A stretch of 64,000 nt of DNA from Venturia oleaginea. Its lineage: Eukaryota > Ascomycota > Dothideomycetes > Venturiales > Venturiaceae. Position numbers and translations under genes: made by a program. Below, in pieces: positions 33,343 to 44,480 of this stretch; the first letter of the stretch is position 1; each line of letters starts with the position of its first letter. The notes below the pieces were generated by a model. That model searched no databases. It was not told the origin of the DNA and saw only the letters and a program-made list of their open reading frames with translations. The stretch spans positions 62,001 through 126,000 of the forward strand of contig JABMLP010000034.1 of the NCBI GenBank assembly GCA_013176395.1. Reading direction: 5' to 3'.

Positions 33343-34641
33343 TCATACCATCGCAGCATCATTCGTCTCGTCCCTCGTTTGTTTCAAAAATGGAATCAAC
33401 GCAGTTCCACCCGTCCCATACAACTCTAATGCATTACCACCTCCCTCTTTCCTGCCCAACTCCTCAACGCTCACACTCGTCTTCACCAGACTTGCCGTTG
33501 CAAGATTCACTCCCGACTCCGCTGGCAACTCTTTCCGCGGATTCTTGGACGGCAGAATGATATATCGCGTAACAATCTGGATGTGGATATCGCGGAACAA
33601 TCCGAATTGCATCACAGCAGCGTTGTATGGCGACGTAACGAGGCTGTGAACCGGCTGCTTCACCACATAGTCACGCAGAGAAGGTTCCTTCGTGATATGG
33701 GAGAGGAAAGCAGCATGGCCCGATGGCATATACCTCCGCATCTCCTGCAGAAATCCTTGCTTCTTCTTCGAATCTGTTTCACCGGTCGCTTTATGCTCAA
33801 CGCCCAGGACACTGTCGAAGAATTGCAGAAGACTGCTCTGCGCGTTACTGCCCCCACTGTATTCCCGCCATTGGCCCTTTCCTTCGCCCTCGTCGTACCA
33901 GACACCCTTTGGCAAGCCCGCATGCGCCATGTTTTTGCTTCCGGCGAGCATGGGTCTGATATCGTAATAGAAGACGTATGGATCGCAGTGCATGTACATC
34001 CGCGCAAGTAAAACGCCCAACTCTTTCATTGTTTCTGCAAACTCTATCAAAGCGGCTGCCACCACGTCGGCTTTGTCGCTACGAGCGCCATCTAGCGCTG
34101 CGAGCATTTCTTTCACGATGCGTCCGCCGCGTGCTTCCATTGCTACGCTGATCAGGTAGAACCACTCTTCATCCTTTGTTCCGGTGAAGGTGACCAGACA
34201 TTGCAGATTCTCTGGTTGGCATAGATCTAATCCCGGAGAAAGGGGCGCGTAATTCCACAGATTGGTGGCGGAGTAAGAGGCTGTGGTGGGAAGGTCGAAG
34301 TGATCTGCGACAACGAGAAATGGTATTGATATTTGTGGTGGGAGTGTTTGTGATGGGAGTGTGCCTGACTAGATGTAGGCGTGTGTCAGGAAACCGAGGA
34401 TCATATATGCGCGCTGCCATTGTGGTTCCGTGAAGAGATTGGTGGTTGCAAGGACGGATAATTCGCTGACTTTCGTCCGGACTTGACGATTCTTAATTAG
34501 CGAAGGTAAGTCTGATACGAGGTCCTCCCATGGCTGATAGTAATTATCTCCAAGATGAGTGAGAGGTGGCTCTTTTGGCAAGAAACCATTTTCCGAGGAA
34601 ATGTCGAAAGCAGACAGATCAATGCTGAGTGGCGGTAACAT
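33343..34641 (-). CDS. Indoleamine 2,3-dioxygenase, one nonsense codon
   Basis: Heme enzyme opening the tryptophan ring to N-formylkynurenine, first step of the kynurenine pathway. A single exon of 433 codons starts at the ATG at 34641. Family landmarks are LPSLIKNRQVRTKVSELSVL, RAYMILGFLTHAYI, PPQISIPFLVVADHFDLP, RRYMPSGHAAFLSHI and the heme-ligand region LFRDIHIQIVTRYI. TAG at 34371-34369 follows THAYI, where the family has Trp (YIWGG-type), so TGG became TAG. Everything after it is in frame and well conserved, so the lesion is recent or a sequencing error; no intron removes it. It is divergently paired with kynureninase across a 688-bp promoter. Confidence 0.9.
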
Positions 34642-35329
34642 TATGTGATGTAACTGTCGTGCACTTCCAGTGCTGTGGATGATCTTTTTGAAAAAGCGAA
34701 GTCGTCAAGAATGGGTTGAAGGAAAAGAACTGAACATGAACGGAGATACCTCGAGTGGGAGCTTCTTGAGCAGTATATTTCCATATCACGTAACTTCGTG
34801 CCAAACCCACAGCTCCATCACGAATTCCTCTCTCGAAAGAGGCGGAGGAGGCTTCTCAGATGTCCCCTTGTATACATGTGATGGTGCAAGGTCGAATGGG
34901 GAGTCTGGCCAAGCTTGACAGTGGATAATGGATATCTGATTCGAGCCCAACGCGTCATTTCTGGGAGAGTATTGAGTAAGAAAAATGGACCTGAAAGCAT
35001 CTCATGATGGTTGTTGACAAACATTTCAGACGACGTCCGTGTTTTCGATGGATACCGCGAAAGTGGGCACGGCGATAAAGACGGACGTGCCATCACGACC
35101 GCCCAATCCGGCCGCGTTGCCAATCCGGCGCGTCCCCAGCTAAACTCCGTCTCCGTCCTCCGTGCTTGCCACAAAGCCCACCCCACCGGCCAGCATTATA
35201 TCAACGCCAAACATTGGCCAGAACTGCTTTTTTATTATCCTCAAGCAGTGGTATCTCATTTTTCCCATGCCATTGCATCCCTGGTATTCTACAGACGACT
35301 TTTACTCTCAGCCGCCTTCTATCGCTATC
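34642..35329. promoter_or_regulatory. Divergent promoter, dioxygenase/kynureninase
   Basis: 688 bp between two diverging starts. It contains a direct repeat CCAATCCGGC at 35103-35112 and 35120-35129 (17-bp spacing). The first copy is part of CCGCCCAATCCG (35099-35110), which recurs with one change in the formamidase/monooxygenase promoter. A CCAAT-binding complex or the cluster's Zn2Cys6 factor are candidate readers. Confidence 0.55.
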
Positions 35330-36860
35330 ATGGGCTCTAACGAACTACCAACCTACCTTGAACCCGGTTTTCCTGCTGGGGCAAATTCAGAGGAATATGC
35401 GAAGGCTCTCGATGTAAAATCGCCTTTGAACCATTTGAGACATGATTTTATTATTCCGACGAAGAAGAGTTTGAAGACCAAGACTGCGACAAGACACGGT
35501 GAGAAAAAATCCTGTTGAATATCTCTTCTTCGCCAAATTCTAATTTCCACTTTCAAGACGAATCATCAGAACAATGCATATACTTCTGCGGAAACTCGCT
35601 GGGTTTGCAGCCAAGAGCGACACGAGAATACCTCAATGCGCATTTGAATACGTGGGGTGCAATTGGTGTCAACGGCCATTTCACTGATCTCGAGGAATCA
35701 CCCCTTACACAATGGCAATCTTATGCTGAACATGCCGCTGCCCTTAGTGCGCCCATCGTTGGCGCGAAGGCCGAGGAAGTCGCTGTCATGGGCTCTTTGT
35801 CGATGAATCTGCATCTGTTGATGGCCTCTTTTTATAAGCCAACGGCGACGAGGCATAAGATCATTTTGGAGTGGAAAGCTTTCCCTTCGGATCATGTAAG
35901 CTTCGGATTCCTCTCTCTACTTATAAAGAGATTAGTGCTGATTAACGGCAGTACATGTTCGAATCCCAAATCCGCTGGCACGGTCTCGAACCCAAGGAAG
36001 AAATGATAATGATCGGTCCCAAAATCGAAAAGGGGTCCCACATTATCACCACCGAATCCGTCCTCGCACTCATCGACAAATACGCCGAGGAAACTGCTCT
36101 CATTCTCCTACCTGGGATCCAATACTACTCAGGCCAATACTTCGACATGAAAACTATTACCGCCTATGCCCAAGCCCGAGGAATTGTCGTAGGATGGGAT
36201 CTCGCACACGCAGCTGGAAACGTACCCGTCAAACTCCACGATTGGAACGTTGACTTTGCAGCTTGGTGCACATACAAATACATGAACGCAGGTCCCGGCG
36301 CCATCGGTGGTCTCTTCGTCCACGAGAAACACGGGTACGTCGATTACAGTGCTGGCCCTGACGCCCCCTCTTTTGTCGACAGATTGAGTGGTTGGTACGG
36401 TGGCGACAAAACCTCGCGATTCAACATGGATAACAAATTCAAGCCATTGCCTGGTGCTGGAGGATGGCAATTGAGTAATCCAAGTGTCGTCGATATTGCC
36501 TCTTTGACATCCAGTTTGGCGACGTTCCGGAAGACGAGTATGGCGGCGATTCGGGAGAAGAGTTTGCACATCACTGCATACCTCGAACACTTGTTGCTCA
36601 CAGATGCACCAGAGGGAGAGCCTTATAACATTATCTCGCCAAGTGATCCTGAGCAGAGGGGTGCGCAACTGAGTATTTTGCTCAAGCCTGGTTTGCTACC
36701 ACCTGTGTTCAAGAAGTTGACCGATGATGGGTTTGTTTTTGACCAGAGAAAGCCGGATGTTATTCGCATTGCCCCGGCGCCATTGTACAACAGCTACTGG
36801 GAAGTCTACATTTTTGTCAGGGAATTCAAGGCTGCTTTGGTCGCCGAGGCGGCGAAATAA
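35330..36860 (+). CDS. Kynureninase
   Basis: PLP enzyme that splits kynurenine to anthranilate plus alanine (or 3-hydroxykynurenine to 3-hydroxyanthranilate). Three exons: 35330-35498, 35558-35895 and 35952-36860, with 59- and 56-bp introns (GTGAGA and GTAAGC donors), give 471 residues, normal for the family. Landmarks: [53 protein letters not shown] and the PLP-lysine region [25 protein letters not shown] and [15 protein letters not shown] follow. The gene is intact. Its position beside a tryptophan-opening dioxygenase, a formamidase and an aromatic monooxygenase but no kynurenine 3-monooxygenase suggests that kynurenine is the substrate and anthranilate the product (inference). Confidence 0.95.
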
Positions 36861-37130
36861 GTGTATGATATGCGGTATTGCTTGGTCTTTGTAGGTATAG
36901 CGGGGGTTGTGGGAAATCGTGATGTTTGATGACGACAATAAATGACCTCTGATTTCTTATCTTGCACTCAACCTTGCTTCACCTGATTCTCAGTCATGTT
37001 TAAGATGTGGGCTGAAATCTGCCTAGTTGAAATGCCAGCTCGGCACCAAAAACCCGAAGAACAAAGCAGCCAGAAGAAATCTGGCGGCTACATGGTTTGA
37101 ACGCGGGAGAACTGCGCGAAGTTCGAATGC

Positions 37131-39507
37131 TCATAGATTGCCGGGATACCACTCTTCCACGTTGCCCGTCATATTCTCCCGCTGGTTGAACAAGCTGTCA
37201 GCGAGCACCGCCAGCTCGTCGTTGGAATATGCAGGCTCAGTCGTATATGAGTATGCAAAGTTCTGATCGAGCATTCCAGGGTGCGAAAGAGGGTCGAACA
37301 TGGCATTCGATTGCAATATGGGCGCTACCGCAGGTGTGGCAGATGCAGAAGATGTGCCCCTGAGTTGTATCATCCCGGCTGCTGCTTCGAGAGGCGTTGG
37401 TGTCGGGAGCGATGACATATCTGTGACTTCCGCTGCAGTCTCATTTCGTCGCGAATACAGCGTCGAACCGAACAATTGTCCTGCTGACTCGAACAACTCG
37501 CTAGCAGATGAATATTCAAGAACTTCCCAGAACCGTCCGAGATTAATGAGCAGTCCCTTGGCGGGGACTTGTGAATTGGCACTAGTGTGGTACAAGGCTG
37601 TGACGGTGTCCCGCAATCGCTGCAGCTTATCGGCCAGTCGTGTCATGTGTGGCCATTGAGAGAATCCGCGAACAAACTCAAAACATTTGTCGAAACTGAT
37701 TTGCTTCTGATCGCGCACTGCTTGGTCTTCTGAAAATGATTCGTGCAAGAAAATGGTCGCCACGATTGCTGCGCAGTGCCCGATGAAAGGGTCGCCAACC
37801 TTGAAATCTTTCCCCTTCAAAGCGTCTATCAGATGGACTACCCATCTTGTATGTGTGGAAATAAGGTCAGATGTATGCTGTAGGAACATCTCAGGCATGC
37901 TGTGTTGGAAGGTTCGCAATCGCAAGGCTAAGATCAGAGGATGGTTCAGCAGACAGAGGTTAGTGTGGTAAACAATCTGCGTGAAGAGCCACGGCCCCCA
38001 ATATGCACGGTTGGACTCAAGGTCTGCCGAAGTCTTCTGTTGAAAGCCAGATGGCTTGTATCGGTGCCTGTACGGCATCCGTGTCTCGAAGGTCATCGTT
38101 TCAGCAACAATGATGGCATATTCCGATTTGTGGGACCATGGAGCTTCACGACTCGGCGTTGCTCGCCGCCGAGCATATCGTGTGGTTTTGTGCCAAACTT
38201 GGCTCAGTTGTAGCGAGTAAGCCACAACACCAAGGTCTCGCGATTCTCCACCACGGACGTCGCCATTCATCTGGCTAGCTTCTGTGGTTGGAGGAGGGAT
38301 GCCTGTCGTTTGAGGATACCAAGGGTAGCTTTCCTCGCCAGATATGTCTATGAAGCTGACTTCAGAGCTGAGCAAGCGCTTCAACATGAAGATTGACCAG
38401 AAGCATCGCCTTCGTTCTTCTCGCATAATCTCGGTAAGGTTAGCGGGACCTTCTGTCATCAGGCCTGCGCACTGGGCCAAGTTCAAGGCCAAACTGCTAT
38501 GTAGCGAGGCCCTGTTTTTGTTGCCGTCTGTCTATGCGTGAATCAGGTGTTACAATACTCGGAATCTTGTGCACCTACCTGCGAAGTCTACCAGGCTTAG
38601 TAGGCATAAGCATTGCAAAGTCGAAAGTTCTACCGGTCCGTTTGAGACCCTGTTCATGACAATCTCTCGCGCTTTCTCGGCGAGAGCTCTAGATCGGTTG
38701 TCTGCATCTTCAAGGCTCTGCGTGAATATGTTGTCAGCAAAGCGCATCGCCAAGGCGAGTATCGCATAGATGGACTCGGGATCCCTCGTTCTTAAAGATT
38801 GCAGGAATGTTCCAACGTGAAATAGAGGCAGCGGTTGACAGTCACAGAACATCAAGTATCGCTCTGCTATATGTATCGTTGTTTCCCAGGACATGTTCCT
38901 GTGATGTGGGATGAGTTATGAGTCTATTTCAAGTGATGGATCATTACTGACGTGCCCAAGGAGCTCTGACTTGATGCTGTAGGGTCTATAACCCCAAAAT
39001 TTCGGTGATTAAAATGGTCAGGAACGATGCAAGGGGGGCGAGACGTATCACGGATTTGTGATTGCCTGGACGAAATATAAGTGCTTGAGGGGATTGGCAA
39101 TTTGCAGCGCTCCTACCTCACGGATCCAAGGACTTCTGCGAGTTGTGATTCCAAAGACAGCAATCTTTCTTCCTGGAACGCTGTCAATATTGAAACGCAT
39201 GAGGACGTGGACGTCACTCACAGTATTCCTTAGCTGATTATCCGGAGGTGCGGCTTGAGAAGCATTGGCGGGCTGTCCAGGAAAGCTATGCACGCTCTCG
39301 TCGGCGTAGTAGCACGTCTGTCCGAGTCGTGAGCAGAAAGAGCAGGCGGGCTTTTCTCCGGGACACTTTGATTTCTTCCGTCTAGATAATTATGAGACAT
39401 GGCGATAATATCGTTGTTGTCATTCCCCGTACTTACCGGCACGGCTCACAGGCCAATCTTTGACGATTTCGTTTGGCAGGTCGAGGATTTGCGGCGTCGG
39501 AAGACAT
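37131..39507 (-). CDS. Zn2Cys6 fungal transcription factor of the tryptophan cluster
   Basis: Exon 1 (39507-39437) and exon 2 (from 39381, after a 55-bp intron) together encode a perfect binuclear cluster, LACEPCRRKKSKCPGEKPAC followed by SFCSRLGQTC (C-X2-C-X6-C-X6-C-X2-C-X6-C). Exon 3 gives a short coiled coil (EERLLSLESQLAEVLGS). Further exons to 38579, then a 51-bp intron at 38578-38528, lead into the fungal regulatory middle region (ALAMRFADNIF, STLQCLCLLSLVDFA, MREERRRCFWSIFMLKRLL). The stop is at 37131. Splice sites between about 38935 and 39135 are not settled. It lies inside the cluster, convergent to kynureninase, and is the obvious pathway-specific regulator, though this is inferred from position only. 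Confidence 0.88.
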
Positions 39508-39903
39508 GATGAAGAAAGCATTGCGCTCGCGAGCTTCATCTGCCGATGCTGGCAGTTGGTGTCGGTGTTGTCTTTGTGTTTCAATGCTGCAATTTCGCAG
39601 TCTCAGAAATACGCATGCAGACTCGGAGCCTTGTATCGACCGAATCTAACAGTTCCTGCAAGGCGAGCCAGAGCCACACAAATAAACGCAACCAACGCCT
39701 AAATCTCCCACTGTATCCTGCTCTACGCGCTCTGGTCTCCGACTATGTCCTCATCGCATCCTCGATCTTGTCTGCGCCGAAACTACACCTGTGCACTCGA
39801 AGTGGACGTCTCAATTGGAGTCGACATGGATTGCGACAACGATGGTGGATGGCCCGCGAGGTGAATGCTCAGATCTGAGAATGTCTTTATGCATGCTTTA
39901 TTA

Positions 39904-40841
39904 TCAAAAGGCTATTCTATACTCTTCCACTGTCCTTCCAACAACGTCGAACACGACCTTTGCTAACTCGGCTGCTCCCTGCCAAATCTCATCGTGCCGT
40001 CCCTTCAGTACCAGAACGTCCTTCTGCCCAAGACTCCTCACCTGTGGCTCATCGATCAACTCGTCGTCTACCGAATAACCCAACCTCAACACCATGCCAT
40101 TCAATACTCGCCCATCCTTCCTCAGCTGCATAGCCGGACTGACCCTCGACCACAAGGTGGCGTCCTCGCCAAATGCCCCGCCCACAAATTCTCGATAGGC
40201 TGGATGCGAATTTGTCTCCAGCATAAGTGGGATATCGTAGATACCGCACACACCAGCGATTCCTTTCGGCAGCTGCACAACAATATCCTCAGCAGGCTCG
40301 ACCATGCTTCGTCCCAGTACTGCTTGCAAAGCTAGAGTAGCACCACAGCTATGACCGATAAGAACATAATTACTGCCGAGGCTGAATTTGTCTTGCAAGA
40401 ACTTCAACCCCAATTTCACATCAATGATATGGTCTGGGTGCCTGGCATTCCTCAATCTGGACGTGGGTGTAGTCTTTGTATCCTGAGGATGTGAAGGGTG
40501 TGCCGAAAGCCGATAGTCCAGTGATGCGAAGGCTGCTATTGAAGATAGTGCGGAATTGTATTCTGGACTATTTGACAGTGATGTGATGGTTGGTCCGAAG
40601 GAGGTCTGGGTAATGCCCGGATCTCTCCATGCGCCGCCATGGATATAGCTGCACATTTGTCAACAATTGCACCGTGGAAAAAGATGGGTATTGCTGACAT
40701 TACCCAGAGCTTGCTGGGCTGGAACTCTATCGAGCTGGGGTCCTCCACTGCCGACTTCACTTTCCATACGGAGAGAGATTGCAATTCATGCTCGGAAGCA
40801 TATGTGTATTGCACTGCTTCTCCAACCGCGAATGTGGACAT
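39904..40841 (-). CDS. Kynurenine formamidase-like alpha/beta hydrolase
   Basis: Two exons, 40841-40699 and 40648-39904, with a 50-bp intron (GTCAGC...TGCAG), give 295 residues. The junction creates KLWVIYIHGGAWRDPG, the HGGAW oxyanion motif with the W-R/I-D-P extension of Bna7-type formamidases. The nucleophile is in GHSCGA, and the C-terminal GRHDEIW supplies the histidine. The family hydrolyses N-formylkynurenine to kynurenine and formate in the cytosol, which is exactly the step between the dioxygenase and kynureninase encoded nearby. No lesion seen. It shares a divergent promoter with the FAD monooxygenase. Confidence 0.88.
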
Positions 40842-41367
40842 TTTCTGGGAAGCTCAAATCGTCAGAACCGACAGCAAGAATTGACTTGCGACGCGTCGCA
40901 AACGTTGAAAATGACGTCTCAAATTAGATCAACCCGCCTAGCAATAATCTGATGTTATAGCAGACACAGTCAACAAAGTGGTGCCCGCTGCGGGGCTGAA
41001 GCTTCTTGGTCCGGCTCGAATTGGGCGGATGATGCACGCGAAATGCGCTAAATGGGACGGGAAGAAGAGCGTTCGCTTTCTCCACCCCCACTCCGTCTTC
41101 TCCGTCCTCTGCCGTGTGGACCTTCTGACCTTGCAATCGTCAAAGTCAACACTATTCAAGTTGTTGATAGTGCTTCCAGCACTGACTGGCCTCGACGGAG
41201 CAGGTCGTGGGATAACAGGAGTACTAAGTATTCTTTCGCCTCAGTTCTCCAACATCATATCATTCTTCAAACCTCACCTTGCTTCATCTTATCGAATAGC
41301 CTACTATCATCATCGCCATCAATATTATTCCTCACATCCTTGCATTTAGCACCCAAAACAAACAACT
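40842..41367. promoter_or_regulatory. Divergent promoter, formamidase/monooxygenase
   Basis: 526 bp. It carries the perfect 16-bp palindrome TTGCGACGCGTCGCAA at 40886-40901. CCGCCCAATTCG is present on the minus strand at 41028-41017, matching 11 of 12 bases of the motif in the other divergent promoter of the cluster. Confidence 0.6.
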
Positions 41368-42732
41368 ATGGGTTCCATTGATCCCCCTTGTTCGTGGAAG
41401 CAACTCGACGTCGCAATCATCGGCGGCGGAATTGGTGGCCTCGCAGCGGCAACCTCCCTGCGAAAAGCTGGCCACAAAGTGACCATCTACGAGCGCGCTC
41501 ATTTTGCCGGTGAGGTCGGTGCCTCGATATCTTGCGCAGCAAACGGAACGAGATGGCTAGAAGAATGGGGGGTCAATATCAGCATCGGTCGTCCAGTTGT
41601 TCTCCAGAAACTAATTCTGCACAATTGGCAGACGGGAGAAATCAATAACGTTTACGATCTTGGCGATTACAAGGAGCGATGGGGCTATGTTTACAACATG
41701 TTCCATCGTGTCAACATGCATGCTATGTTGATGGATTCGGCTGTATCAGATGAATTTCCAGGAATTCCCGCTGTGCTGAAGGTGGACCACAAGTGCTCGG
41801 ACATTGACCACGAGTCCGGGATCGTGACATTCGAGAATGGTTTCACGGCGCAACACGACCTCATAGTTGGCTCCGATGGTATCGGTTCCTCGGTCCGCCG
41901 CATTCTGGGTATCGAGGTTGACAGGAAACAGTCCACATCGACATGCTATCATTGTATCATTGACACTACAGACGTCCATCGTCTTGGCCTCAAAGACCTA
42001 GCACCAAACGCTGCCATTGAATTCTGGGGTGGTGTCGACAACATGGAAGCCTGTGGCGCCGACTCACGCAATAAAATCGTCTACTCACCGTGTCGTGAAG
42101 GAGAGGTCAACTCCTTCTACTGTTTCTTCCCTGAGGCTCTTGCCAAGAAAGGTGCAGGTGAGAAGTGGACGGACTCCAAATTATCAGTCGAAGATATCCT
42201 CGCGCCATTTCCCAACCTCGACCCGGAACTACTCGCCATTTTCAGGAACAGCACCAACATAAAGCCGTGGAGGTTGTTTGTGCATCAGCCTTACAGCCAT
42301 TGGCAGAAGGGCCGCACTTGTATCATGGGAGACGCCGCACATCCAATGATGCCCGATCAATCCCAAGGCGCCTGTCAAGCCATCGAGGATGCCGCAGCCC
42401 TTGGAATCATCTTCAGCAAAGATCACGCCTTCGCCAGCGACGCTCGAGGAATTGTCCAAGGCCTGGCCATCTACGAAGAAGTGCGCAAGCCTAGAGCATC
42501 GAGGGTACAAGCTGCAAGTGCCAGAGCGAGAGAGAATATCACCGAGCGAATCGGATTCAGCAGTAATACGAAGAACCCTTTGTACAAGGTGAAGGATGAG
42601 AGTCAGAAGTTGACGATCGAGGAGATGAATCAGTATGATCCCGTCGTTGATATCAGGAATAAGGCGACAGGTGGTAATGAGGAGGTGTACAAGTTGAGGA
42701 GTATAGCAATGCCGGTTACAGATGCTATTTGA
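41368..42732 (+). CDS. FAD-dependent aromatic monooxygenase, salicylate-hydroxylase-like
   Basis: Single-exon, 454 residues. Dinucleotide-binding GGGIGGLAAATSLRKAGHKV at the N-terminus, then LIVGSDGIGSSVRR (the DG motif) and CIMGDAAHPMMPDQSQGACQ (the GD motif), place it in class A flavoprotein hydroxylases. The closest resemblance by eye is to fungal salicylate hydroxylases; it does not look like kynurenine 3-monooxygenase. In this cluster the likely substrate is anthranilate or a related aminobenzoate, hydroxylated in the ring with or without decarboxylation. That substrate is inference from the neighbours. No lesion seen. Confidence 0.88.
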   Translation: MGSIDPPCSWKQLDVAIIGGGIGGLAAATSLRKAGHKVTIYERAHFAGEVGASISCAANGTRWLEEWGVNISIGRPVVLQKLILHNWQTGEINNVYDLGDYKERWGYVYNMFHRVNMHAMLMDSAVSDEFPGIPAVLKVDHKCSDIDHESGIVTFENGFTAQHDLIVGSDGIGSSVRRILGIEVDRKQSTSTCYHCIIDTTDVHRLGLKDLAPNAAIEFWGGVDNMEACGADSRNKIVYSPCREGEVNSFYCFFPEALAKKGAGEKWTDSKLSVEDILAPFPNLDPELLAIFRNSTNIKPWRLFVHQPYSHWQKGRTCIMGDAAHPMMPDQSQGACQAIEDAAALGIIFSKDHAFASDARGIVQGLAIYEEVRKPRASRVQAASARARENITERIGFSSNTKNPLYKVKDESQKLTIEEMNQYDPVVDIRNKATGGNEEVYKLRSIAMPVTDAI

Positions 42733-43759
42733 TGTTGGAAGGGGAAGCGTTGTCCTCGATACCTGTAGACTCTTGCGAAATCAAACATCTGTCCAAGATT
42801 GAACTTCTAACATTGAGGATTGAATGGAAAAAGACAAAGTTGGGATCAGCTGACGATGAAGCCTCCTCCCCGTCAAGTTTCACTGCTGCACGAAACTTCA
42901 TCAACGCTCAATAATCCTCACCGATACTATTCTTCCTGCAAACACTACTGACCTAAACGCGGTTTACATGATCCATGCAACGAGCCGCTGTGATCGAAGA
43001 TTGTCATGTACTATGCTACACTGATTCAACTTCTTTATCGAATGTTGTTTAAGCAAATGCCAAATTGTGATGTACTGATCTTGTACTTCTTATGTCCAGA
43101 TAAGAAAACAGGTGGTCGACTAAAACAAGCAAGCGGGTAAGTGATTCCCGCAGAATTAACCAATGGTTTCGTTCCAATTGCCTGAGTCCTTCTCGCATTC
43201 ATTACGACATAGGCCGATACGGAGCTGAACCTGCCATGGATGCTTTACGCATCGCCGCTGGAAATATACCCTAGATAAAGGCCACCTACCAGATTGTAGG
43301 AGTTATTCCAGACGTCGCTGACGCGCCAGCTGATGTCAGAACCATCGCCATCGAGCTCCATACTTCACAGCCAGCCAGTCCTCCTCGAGCTCTCCCTCCA
43401 TATCACCCACCCCGAGCACCGAGCAACATCTTTACTTCGAATCCTGTCAGACACGTCTTCTTGCCTGAAATATCAACGAAGAAAAAGACCACTAAAATAA
43501 GATACAGAAGCGCTTCTTAAATGATATGATGATGCCATATACCCAAAGTACCATCGGCAATAAAGAGGTACACTGGTAAATTCCTCCCCAGTCTGTCTAC
43601 GCCAGCGAATCTGTCATCGCAACGCCGAGGATGGATTTTTTTCGCCGGTTTGACCTACGTAGATTCTGCGACAAAAGATCACAGATAAGGGTAAAGTCCA
43701 TTGGAGGTATTAGCCTTTGCGGTTCTTTGCTCACACACGAAAATCCCTGGATAACCGTA
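42733..43759. other. Intergenic, no gene recognised
   Basis: About 1 kb downstream of the monooxygenase with no supported gene. Confidence 0.5.
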
Positions 43760-44480
43760 CTAACGACAGCTACGGATCACTATGCAAAGCCCTCTACGAC
43801 AAAGACAATCCCGAACTTGCTTTTTTCTAGCATTAAATTCCGCTATGCTCTTGATGTAATCCAGCATCATTGTGAAGAGCCTCTCGGGGGCGAAGGGATC
43901 GCGTTTGTTACTTGGACAATCTGCTACACCGGGGATATCGCAGATGATTATTGCCCAACCACGCTTGATGAAATCGTCTGTTCTTTCAGAATTATCTGGT
44001 CTATGTCCATCCAAACCTGTGATCAACAATATAACCGGGACAAGATTCTCTTTCGTTGCTGTCGGGGGTGTCCGAATGTAGAGAGGGATATAGTCTTCGT
44101 CACCGTTTGCTGCGTCCTTGAAAGGAAGAATGACGTCTTTGATTGGCACATCCCACAACTTCGTTCCTTTCATGTATGTCTCTTTCTACGCATGGTATGC
44201 CTTGATCTTCAGTGGTGTAGCATTGAGGTACGGGATTCGGGAGAGGCGGTAGACGGTACAAGATCGTTTATAGAGCTGAGTGGCGAGAGCTTTATCGGAA
44301 GAAGAGGCAGCGTCTGCTTCCGAAGCGAGACTTTCGGCAGTAGGGAGGAAGGCATTGCAGTAGGGAGGAAGGCATTGCAGTAGGGAGGAAGGCATTGCAG
44401 TAGGGAGGAAGGCATTGCAGTAGGGAGGAAGGCATTGCAGTAGGGAGGAAGGCATTGCAGAAGCGGCCGTCGTACGGGTC
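43760..44480 (-). pseudogene. Ayg1-like esterase (alpha/beta hydrolase), decayed
   Basis: Minus-strand reading: SEADAASSSDKALATQLYKR, CTVYRLSRIPYLNATPLKIK and, after a TAG at 44188-44186 in the same frame, MKGTKLWDVPIKDVILPF, PVILLITGLDGHRPDN and RGWAIIICDIPGVADCP. This fits the N-terminal half and first core strands of the Ayg1/YwtK esterase family involved in pigment and polyketide shortening. The part with the catalytic serine is missing after about 43860. The N-terminal region has been expanded by a 20-bp tandem repeat. TAG stands where the family has Trp or Gln, fitting one C-to-T type change. Confidence 0.6.
44341..44460. repeat. 20-bp minisatellite, 6 perfect units
   Basis: TAGGGAGGAAGGCATTGCAG is repeated six times without a mismatch, inside the esterase relic. 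Unit length is not a multiple of three, so three units make a 20-residue period on the minus strand. Confidence 0.97.

Noticed and set aside
34300..34371. An intron removing the dioxygenase TAG.
   Set aside because: GTCAGG...CGCAG would leave a new TAA at the junction and remove conserved codons.
41368..42732. The FAD monooxygenase as kynurenine 3-monooxygenase.
   Set aside because: It has the general flavoprotein motifs but its sequence around the substrate side resembles salicylate hydroxylases; the pathway would then also lack a partner for 3-hydroxyanthranilate.
43631..44383. 250-codon plus-strand frame.
   Set aside because: It is the antisense of the Ayg1-like esterase relic, which has clear family motifs on the minus strand.
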